DNA of 35,967 bases from the IMG/VR virus record IMGVR_UViG_3300043436_001157, positions 1 through 35,967 of that record; one strand, given 5' to 3'. Origin of the DNA: a virus. Made by a program: the position numbers and the translations under genes. Positions within the stretch are counted from its first letter, which is position 1, and every line of letters begins with the position of its first letter. Shown here piece by piece: positions 15,871 to 22,375 of the stretch. Below the pieces are notes generated by a model. The model saw only the letters and a program-made list of their open reading frames with translations, did not search any database and was not told the DNA's origin.

Positions 15871-16005
15871 ATGCCACTATTCCAAGGCGACTCGCCACAA
15901 GTCATCCAGATGAACATTAGAAAGCTAATCGATGAAGGATACTCACCACAGCAAGCGGTGGCAATTGCTAACGCAGAAGCGGCTAAGTTTAAGAAGCGAA
16001 ACTGA
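15871..16005 (+). CDS. 44-residue small phage protein
   Basis: A short gene starting 2 nt after the preceding stop. It encodes a 44-residue protein with the helix pair VIQMNIRKLIDEGYSPQQAV then AIANAEAAKFKKRN. The 'QAVAIA..EA.K' ending is a motif found in many very small phage proteins of unknown function. Codon use and tight spacing support it as real. Confidence 0.65.
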   Translation: MPLFQGDSPQVIQMNIRKLIDEGYSPQQAVAIANAEAAKFKKRN

Positions 16006-16025
16006 AACAGCATAAAAACAGCACA

Positions 16026-16334
16026 ATGGCAGCTAAGGACATTGAGAAGCATAAGTTCAAGAAGGGGCAGACAGGCAACCCGAATGGGAGACCTCGTAAG
16101 CTTCCCGAATTGGGTAAGCTCATGGCTGACATCTTGGGCGATGAGAAGAACGGACTGAGCACAGCTGAACGCATCCTCAAGGCGATTGAAGCCAAGGCAT
16201 TGCGCGGAGACATCAAGGCGGCAGAGATGCTGCTTGATCGTGGCTACGGCAAGCCCAAGCAAACGACCGACACCAACATCACAAGCACTGAGCCGTTGGT
16301 GATTATAAGAACAATTGAATCAGATGGAAAATGA
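16026..16334 (+). CDS. DUF5681-like protein, possible small terminase subunit
   Basis: A 102-residue protein opening with HKFKKGQTGNPNGRPRKLP, the signature of DUF5681 proteins, followed by helices ending in GDIKAAEMLLDRGYGKPKQT. Members are found beside terminase genes, and this gene is separated from the large terminase only by the HNH gene. A DNA-recognition role in packaging is inferred. It has no ATPase motif. It overlaps the HNH gene by 11 nt. Confidence 0.65.
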   Translation: MAAKDIEKHKFKKGQTGNPNGRPRKLPELGKLMADILGDEKNGLSTAERILKAIEAKALRGDIKAAEMLLDRGYGKPKQTTDTNITSTEPLVIIRTIESDGK

Positions 16335-16851
16335 AACATGGATAGCGTTTGCACCTGGATACGAAGTATCTAATATTGGGAACGTACGAAGCATTGACAG
16401 AGTTGTTCAAACAGCTAAGCAGCCATTGAAACTAAAAGGCAAAGTGCTTAAGCCTGCCATTGACAAGAAAGGCTATAAGCGTGTTGCAATTATGCTTGAT
16501 GGCAAACTTACCACACTTAAGGTGCATAGGATAGTTGCTAAGGCATTTATTGACAATGTCAATGATAAGCCTCAAGTGAATCACATTGATGGCATTAAGA
16601 CTAACAATCATGTCAGCAACTTAGAGTGGGTGAACAATTCAGAAAATGTTCAGCACGCATTTGACAATGGACTTATCAAAGCTAAGCGATTGCATGAAAG
16701 TCCAAGATGCAAGCAAACTAAGGAAGGCATTGAAGAAATTGTAAGATTAAAATCTCTTAAAGTAAAAAATAAAATAATTGCAGAAATGTTTAATTGTTCT
16801 ATTACATCGATTAAAAGATTAAATAGAGACTATGCAATTTACACTAACTAA
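16324..16851 (+). CDS. NUMOD4/HNH homing-type endonuclease
   Basis: A 175-residue protein from the ATG at 16324. Residues 4-50 are a NUMOD4 motif (ETWIAFAPGYEVSNIGNVRS). Residues 65-112 are an HNH core: KVHRIVAKAFI with His68, PQVNHIDG with His87, KTNNHVSNLEWVNNSEN. Residues about 145-167 form a helix-turn-helix-like tail (NKIIAEMFNCSITSIKRL), as in homing nucleases that use it to pick their site. The gene lies between the DUF5681-like gene and terL and overlaps both. Its last 100 nt are notably AT-rich. The downstream terL gene carries an insert in its P-loop codons, the sort of conserved site homing nucleases target. Confidence 0.88.
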   Translation: MENETWIAFAPGYEVSNIGNVRSIDRVVQTAKQPLKLKGKVLKPAIDKKGYKRVAIMLDGKLTTLKVHRIVAKAFIDNVNDKPQVNHIDGIKTNNHVSNLEWVNNSENVQHAFDNGLIKAKRLHESPRCKQTKEGIEEIVRLKSLKVKNKIIAEMFNCSITSIKRLNRDYAIYTN

Positions 16852-18150
16852 GACACAGACAATTGCCTTTGATATGGCGACCAGCGGAGACAAGCGAGTC
16901 ATTGTTTTCGGGGGTGCCATACGATGGTCGCCCCTTGCAGAAATGTAAGGGGGAAAGATTATCGTGGAGGAAAAACTTACTGGCTGCTGCTTACCATCAG
17001 CCATCTGGCACTGCACTATGGCGGATCGCGATGGGTGATCATTCGCAAGAGCTTGCCCGACCTTAAGCGCACAACCTTCCCAAGCTTCACCGGACTGCTA
17101 ACCGATGGGCTAAATGCTCACATCAGAAGTTGGAACAGAGACACCAATGTTGTGACCTTCAACAACGGCAGTGAGCTTATCTTCATGGCGGAATCATTCG
17201 ATGAGGATAAGGACCTTAATAGATTCAGAGGGCTCGAGGTGAACGGCGCAGGGCTCGATGAGGTGAACGAGCTGCAAGAGCCGACCTTCTACAAGGTGCA
17301 GGAGCGTATCGGCAGTTGGAACAAGGCGCATGGCAAGCCTCCTATCGTTTGCCTTGCCACTTGCAACCCTGCCAACAACTGGGTGAAGAGCATCATCTAC
17401 GACCGCTATCGAGACAACAGCCTGCCTGAGAAGTGGAGCTACATCCCGAGTAAGATTACCGACAACCCACACATCCCTGCCGAATACCTCGAGAGCTTGA
17501 AGGAGTTGCCTCCGGTCCAGTATCAGCGTTTCGTGGAAGGCGATTGGGACATCTTGGATGACGTTGCTAATCCATTCCTTTACGAGTGGCAAGACGATAG
17601 GCACATCGATGACAGTGTTGCACTTAATCGCAACATCCCGATCTTCATCTCTGTCGATTTCAACATCAACCCATTGTGCGCACTTGTCATCCAACAGCTG
17701 CCGAGGGGTTGCGTGGTGGTGGACGAGATAAAGATTGACAAGGGCAGCGTTGATGCGTTCTGCGATCACATCGAGCGCATGGGCATCCCAATGGGCTTAT
17801 TACGCATCACAGGCGATGCAATGGGCAAAGGTGGCACTGTGCAACAGCGTGATAACTCGAGTGCCTACACGCAGATAAAACGGCGGCTGCATCTATCCGA
17901 TTCGCAGATCATCATCCCTGCCAATCCGACCCATTACAACAGCCGCATCGATTGCAATGCAGCACTCCGCAAGCTTGACATCAGAGCGAACTCGGTCAAG
18001 TGCAAGGGCTTCGTGTTTGATGCGAAGCAAGTGCAGTGCGATGCGAACGGCAGCATCATAAAGAGCAACAGAAGAATCTTATCAGAGCGTGCAGATTTCT
18101 TGGATTGTTTTCGTTACTTTGTAAACGCAATACTTAAGAGATACCTATGA
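16832..18150 (+). CDS. terL: Terminase large subunit, interrupted by a 41-nt insert in the Walker A codons
   Basis: The packaging ATPase-nuclease is encoded in two pieces: 16832-16924 (31 codons, ending VIVFGGAIR) and 16966-18150 (394 codons, starting GGKTYWLLL). Together they give 425 residues with a perfect Walker A, GGAIRGGKT. Later motifs are Walker B GAGLDEVNE, the coupling motif CLATCNPANNW, and nuclease acidic residues in ISVDFNINPL, ITGDAMGKGG and RADFLDCFRYF. Read plainly, the first piece hits TAA at 16946 after 38 codons. The downstream frame is reached only by skipping 41 nt. A start at the ATG at 16924 gives a 408-residue protein lacking the first half of the P-loop. The gene overlaps the HNH gene by 20 nt. 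Identity as terL is sure. How it is expressed is not. Confidence 0.9.
16921..16965 (+). other. Hairpin insert: candidate translational bypass element
   Basis: The insert lies between Arg codon CGA (16922-16924) and Arg codon CGT (16963-16965). The whole segment folds: ACGATGGTC (16921-16929) pairs with GATTATCGT (16957-16965), including two G-U pairs; then CCCCTT (16931-16936) pairs with AAGGGG (16947-16952) around a 10-nt loop. The zero-frame stop TAA (16946-16948) lies at the loop-stem edge. A purine run AAGGGGGAAAG stands about 8 nt before the CGT. CGA and CGT are read by the same inosine-bearing tRNA-Arg in bacteria, so a peptidyl-tRNA could leave one and land on the other. G-runs make it look unlike the flanking DNA. 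Confidence 0.6.
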
Positions 18151-18473
18151 GCGTATGTTCACCATGTTATGATGCAGGCAGTTATGTGAACGCTTGCCTA
18201 ACAGAGTTCAGCTTCGGCATAGTTGAAGCTGACACACTATTCACCGTATGGCTTCAACACAATGCCACGCAGAAGATAATGCAGTTCGAAGCAACGAGTG
18301 ATGGCGATGGCTACATCACCATCGAAGGCATTCAATTAGATCCACTTCAAGGCTATACGATATGGGTTACAATAGACGGAGTGCAGCAAGACATCACAGT
18401 AGATGGCGATACTTACAAGTGCTTATCATTCTCGGCTGCTTCGGTTGGTCAAAGTCCTGTGGTTATACCATGA
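18147..18473 (+). CDS. Hypothetical virion-region protein
   Basis: A 108-residue protein starting at an ATGA overlap with terL. The N-terminus has Cys residues (SVCSPCYDAGSYVNACLTEF) and the rest is beta-rich and acidic (FEATSDGDGYITIEGIQLDP). It resembles a small beta-sandwich structural protein. No family is recognised. It ends at ATGA with the next gene. Confidence 0.6.
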   Translation: MSVCSPCYDAGSYVNACLTEFSFGIVEADTLFTVWLQHNATQKIMQFEATSDGDGYITIEGIQLDPLQGYTIWVTIDGVQQDITVDGDTYKCLSFSAASVGQSPVVIP

Positions 18474-18670
18474 ACAAGTTGAGCGCGATAATAAAAGGTT
18501 GGTGGTTCATGATCAGAGGCAAGAACAATGAGCTGAGCAAACCACGCACTGCCATCTGCAAGCTGTGTCAGCATAGGGACAAGGTACTGAACTCATGCAA
18601 TGCATGCGGCTGCTTCCTTCCGGCGAAGACCAGAGTCGAAGATGCTGAGTGCCCATTCGGATACTGGTGA
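18470..18670 (+). CDS. Small zinc-ribbon protein (DUF6171-like)
   Basis: A 66-residue protein from the ATG at 18470, which overlaps the previous stop. The Cys pattern is CKLCQHRD, then CNACGCFLPAKTRV and CPFGYW: two CxxC knuckles plus later Cys residues, a likely zinc site. The 'R...CxxCGC.L..K.......CP.GxW' layout is a small family seen in phages and bacteria with no known function. Confidence 0.7.
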   Translation: MNKLSAIIKGWWFMIRGKNNELSKPRTAICKLCQHRDKVLNSCNACGCFLPAKTRVEDAECPFGYW

Positions 18671-18671
18671 C

Positions 18672-18929
18672 ATGGCAGGCTTTATCCATGTGCGCACAAA
18701 GTTAATCCAGGTCATGGACACAGAGGATGAACAGCTGCAAGAGCTCACAGCGGAAGAAATGGGATACACCGATATCCTTGTCAATGTAAACGAGATCATG
18801 TACGTGTTTGATGATGGAAGAAACACGATCATCAAGATGTCCAATGCAAATGAATTAGTAGTAAAAGAAACAATACATGAAGTTCATCAAAGAATTAAAA
18901 GGACGACTGCGCTCTTTATCGGGCAGTAA
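18672..18929 (+). CDS. Small FlbD-like protein of unknown function
   Basis: An 85-residue protein from the ATG at 18672. The C-terminal part reads ILVNVNEIMYVFDDG, then IIKMSNANELVVKETIHEVH. This 'I.VN...I........TII.LSNG..L.VKE...EV' pattern is like the FlbD family of small beta proteins. Upstream open sequence shadows the zinc-ribbon gene. It overlaps the next gene by 53 nt. The role in the phage is unknown. Confidence 0.55.
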   Translation: MAGFIHVRTKLIQVMDTEDEQLQELTAEEMGYTDILVNVNEIMYVFDDGRNTIIKMSNANELVVKETIHEVHQRIKRTTALFIGQ

Positions 18930-19503
18930 GAAAACAACCCACAACCTCGTTGAGGTATTCACCCACGAGGGGCACACCTACTACCGATTTCCAAAGGAGG
19001 TGAATCTTCCACTTGAAAGGTTCTCCATGTCCATGTCATTGCTTGAGCGGTTGAGCTCGGGAGTCAGCGGTGCGGAGATGGAGCTGATACTAACCGAGAT
19101 GGAGAAGGCATTAGGCGCAGGGTTAAGCAATCCAAAGAACGCAGCACTGATTGGCGCATACATCCACGTTATTCGCGAGCGGCAGGATACGGTTATACAT
19201 CGCGACATCTTGCTGAACATTGCAGCCACTTGGTTGGTCCGCGATGACGAAGACCCTAACATCGTGAACAGCGACATCCACAATTATAAGCTTGAGTTAT
19301 TCGAGCAGCTGAGCAAGGGAGGGGCGAAAGATTTTTTCTCCGGCTTGGGTATCGATCCGCTGATGCCCTTGTTAACTATGTCAGCAGAAGACTTTCAGAC
19401 TTTATGGGAGTACAACCTGGTACAGCAAAGAAATCTCAAAGAGTCCTTGTTCCGTCTGAATTCTCACCGAGAGCAAGGGCGCAGAAAGCAGGCGACTACA
19501 TGA
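18877..19503 (+). CDS. Putative tail assembly chaperone
   Basis: A 208-residue, mostly helical acidic protein located just before the tape measure gene, where long-tailed phages place tail assembly chaperones. No sequence motif proves this. The central region (SGAEMELILTEMEKALGAGL, then NAALIGAYIHVIRERQD) is helical, with a charged C-terminus. A small second gene overlaps its end (ATGA at 19500), similar to the two-part chaperone arrangement. Confidence 0.5.
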   Translation: MKFIKELKGRLRSLSGSKKTTHNLVEVFTHEGHTYYRFPKEVNLPLERFSMSMSLLERLSSGVSGAEMELILTEMEKALGAGLSNPKNAALIGAYIHVIRERQDTVIHRDILLNIAATWLVRDDEDPNIVNSDIHNYKLELFEQLSKGGAKDFFSGLGIDPLMPLLTMSAEDFQTLWEYNLVQQRNLKESLFRLNSHREQGRRKQATT

Positions 19504-19619
19504 GGGAGCAAGTCATGATTCTCAGCGGTGGCAGCGTTGTTGAATATAACGAGATGATGCATGGTGATGTTGACTTTTATTTGCGTAAATTTGAGGCCAA
19601 CATCAAAGCTCAGAAGTAA
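19500..19619 (+). CDS. 39-residue second tail chaperone-like protein
   Basis: Encodes MREQVMILSGGSVVEYNEMM followed by HGDVDFYLRKFEANIKAQK. The ATG at 19500 overlaps the preceding TGA, the common junction in this genome, and its TAA overlaps the tape measure ATG. The same frame is open back to 19384 or beyond, in the -1 register relative to the upstream gene, so production by -1 frameshifting is possible, as in lambda G/GT. However, I find no classical X-XXY-YYZ slippery heptamer in the overlap. Confidence 0.55.
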   Translation: MREQVMILSGGSVVEYNEMMHGDVDFYLRKFEANIKAQK

Positions 19620-22375
19620 TGGCAACAGCTACTATTCAAGTCGCTTATGAAGCGGAAACATCCAGTCTCAAGGCAACGGTCAATGAGATCAATCAGATTA
19701 ACGATACGGTAGTAAAGGGAGCACAGGAGTCAGCGAGCAAGGTAAAGAAGTCATTCGATGGGATTGCGAATTCCTTCACTGCGGCATTCAGCGGCGGCGA
19801 GGCGAAGAAGGCAATCGACAACCAGGCGAAGGCACTTGATAAACTAACCGGAAGCGGCAAAAGCTTAACAGGACAGCTAAGAGGATTGAAGGCTGAGCTT
19901 GCTCAGTTGGAGATCGCAGGGCAAGACGGAACGCAGGCATTCAATGAATTGCTAATTGCAGCGGCAAGGCTTGAGGATCAGATAGGCGATACAAGAGACC
20001 GAGTGCGAATCCTTGCATCGGACACGTTTAAGTTCGATGCGGCGGTAGGTGCGACACAGGCACTGGCTTCAGGCTTCGAGCTTGCGCAAGGTGCAGCTGC
20101 ATTGTTTGGCAGTGAGTCGGAAGATTTGCAGAAGGTTATTGCAAAGGTGACAGCGGCAACAGCTGTTGCCAATGGAGTGCAACAGTTAGCAACATTAATC
20201 AAGGAAGAGAGCGCAATTAAGACGGTTGTGCTAACGGCTGCAACCACTGCGTACAATCTTGCTGTCGGCACATCGACAGGCGCATTGAAAGCATTCCGCT
20301 TGGCATTGGCAGCGACAGGAGTCGGCTTGCTTGTGGTTGGATTGATTGCACTGATTGAGAACTTTGATAAGATTAAGGATGCGCTAAGTGGTACATCAGA
20401 AGCGACCAGAGCATTCGAGGCAGCGCAGAAGTCAGCCAATGCTGAGCTCGCCAAGACCAAAGGATTCTTAAGCGATGCGGCACTTGCACAGGCAGACTTG
20501 AATGATAAGCTTGCAGTTTCACAGGGTAAGCTAAGCACTCAGCAAGCGCAGATTAATAAATTGAATCGTGATGCTGTTCAGAATAATATTAAGGACACCA
20601 AGGGATTAATCCTTGAAAGAATAAAGTTGCAGCAACTTGAAGAAAAACAAAGGCAACAAATAGTTCTTGCGCAAAAAGATGTCGATAAATTAGCCAACAT
20701 TGAAGACAAAAATGTTAAAAAAAGATTTGAAGATAAACTACAATCTGCGAAGGATGAATTAGCAATTACTCAAAATTTAACTGCTAAAGTAATTGCAGAC
20801 ATTGAAGCAAGAAAAAATGCTAACTTACAAGCAGCCAAAACTGAAGTAGCCATCATCAACTCAGATGAGAAAAAAGCGGCAGAGGAAAAGAGATTAGAAG
20901 CACAAAAGGCTGCCAATGCAAAAGCATTGGAGGCGCAAAAGAAGGCGGCAGAGGACCAAGCCAATGCTCGTGCGCAGTTGCTGAAGCTTGAAGAGGAAGC
21001 ACTCATTGCTTCATTGGATGAGCAGAGCAAGATATTAAACGACAACAACAACAAGGTCATCGAGCTTGAGAAGACATTCGCAGCGGCAAGATTCAAGGAA
21101 GGCAGCGCGGAAGCGATAGCAGCGCAGCAACAACTTGCAACAGCCATTGCGGAGATTAGAACGCAGGAGCTTGCGCAGTTGGCAGCACTTGACAAAGCAG
21201 CAAACGAGAAGTTACTGAAGGACAAGCTTGATGTTGCCAAGGCGGCAGAGGGCGCAACATTGCAACAGCAACTTGCAGCACTGGAAGCACAGCAAGCAAT
21301 CGAGCTTTCATTCGCGAAAAGCTTAGGACTAAGTGAGCTCGAGATTGCAACACGCTATGCCGGATTGATTAGCAAGGTGAAGACCGACATCGCAGCGGCA
21401 ACAGTGCAAACTCAAATCAATGAGCTTAAGACATTGGAGATTGAGGAGGGCAGTAGCTTAGAGCGCAGAGTGGCATTGATTAACATCGAAGCTGAGAAGC
21501 GCAGGGAAGCTGCTAAGAATGGCACTAAGGATCAAGCGGAGTTAGCAAGCCAGCTTGAGTTGATTAATGCGGAGACACAGCAAGCCATCACAGCGGAGAA
21601 TGAAACAGAGATAAAAAAACGAATCGCACTTGCTGAAGAATATGCGGCAGCTGTTACATCAACTTTCAAAGCTGTTAATGAATTAAGCAAGATAGCATCT
21701 GAGAACAGGATCACTGATATAAACACATCAAGCGAAGCGGAGCTACAAGCCATCAACAACTCGGACCAACTTGAGCGCGATAAGGCAAAGCAAAGAGTTG
21801 CACTGGAAAGAAGAACAGCATTAGCCATTGCATCTGAAAAACGCAAACAAGCAATTGCTGACAAAGCACTTGCAATATTCGACATCGCCATCAATACTGC
21901 AACGGCAATCTCCAAATCTGTTGCTGCATCGCCAACAACATTCGGGCTTCCATTCTCGGCATTTGCTGCATTAACAGGAGCATTGCAATTAGCGGCAGTA
22001 ATCGCCAAGCCGATTCCTAAGTTCGAAAAGGGAGGATTGATTGGAGGCAAGCTGCACAGCCAAGGAGGAACGATGATTGAAGCGGAGCAAGGCGAGTACA
22101 TGGTGAACAGACGGCAGACTTCCAAGCATCGCCGCGAGCTTGATGCGATGAACACATCAACTGAAGCGTTCCGCAAGATGATTGATGAGAAGTATGTGCG
22201 CCCTGCATTGATGGGCTACTCGGCAGGGAAAAAGAACAAGGAAGGTGTGACGGTTAACGCATCGCTAAACAGCAAGAGCATGGAGAAGAAACTGGACACC
22301 ATCAACAAAAGTCTTAAGGGGCGCAATGTGATAGTGAACATCAACCAACAAGATTCAAGATACACATGGCAGTAG
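19619..22375 (+). CDS. Tail tape measure protein
   Basis: A 918-residue, Ala/Lys/Glu-rich protein, by far the longest helical protein here. Long coiled coils run from about 260 to 700. A hydrophobic patch (LAATGVGLLVVGLIALIENF) lies near 235-250. The C-terminal region FEKGGLIGGKLHSQGGTMIE then AEQGEYMVNRRQT near 801-835 is a typical ending of tape measure proteins. It sets tail length and may act in DNA ejection. Length would predict a medium-long tail. An AT-rich patch at about 20550-20850 stands out from its surroundings. It overlaps the next gene by 10 nt. Confidence 0.9.
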   Translation: MATATIQVAYEAETSSLKATVNEINQINDTVVKGAQESASKVKKSFDGIANSFTAAFSGGEAKKAIDNQAKALDKLTGSGKSLTGQLRGLKAELAQLEIAGQDGTQAFNELLIAAARLEDQIGDTRDRVRILASDTFKFDAAVGATQALASGFELAQGAAALFGSESEDLQKVIAKVTAATAVANGVQQLATLIKEESAIKTVVLTAATTAYNLAVGTSTGALKAFRLALAATGVGLLVVGLIALIENFDKIKDALSGTSEATRAFEAAQKSANAELAKTKGFLSDAALAQADLNDKLAVSQGKLSTQQAQINKLNRDAVQNNIKDTKGLILERIKLQQLEEKQRQQIVLAQKDVDKLANIEDKNVKKRFEDKLQSAKDELAITQNLTAKVIADIEARKNANLQAAKTEVAIINSDEKKAAEEKRLEAQKAANAKALEAQKKAAEDQANARAQLLKLEEEALIASLDEQSKILNDNNNKVIELEKTFAAARFKEGSAEAIAAQQQLATAIAEIRTQELAQLAALDKAANEKLLKDKLDVAKAAEGATLQQQLAALEAQQAIELSFAKSLGLSELEIATRYAGLISKVKTDIAAATVQTQINELKTLEIEEGSSLERRVALINIEAEKRREAAKNGTKDQAELASQLELINAETQQAITAENETEIKKRIALAEEYAAAVTSTFKAVNELSKIASENRITDINTSSEAELQAINNSDQLERDKAKQRVALERRTALAIASEKRKQAIADKALAIFDIAINTATAISKSVAASPTTFGLPFSAFAALTGALQLAAVIAKPIPKFEKGGLIGGKLHSQGGTMIEAEQGEYMVNRRQTSKHRRELDAMNTSTEAFRKMIDEKYVRPALMGYSAGKKNKEGVTVNASLNSKSMEKKLDTINKSLKGRNVIVNINQQDSRYTWQ

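Noticed and set aside
16925-16965. The terL insert as a self-splicing intron or intein
   Set aside because: 41 nt is far too short for a group I or II intron and is not a multiple of three, with a stop, so it cannot be an intein. RNA-level removal by some other route is left open in the finding.
16863-17066. Open frame over the start of terL
   Set aside because: It is a third-frame shadow across the insert and P-loop codons with no family resemblance.
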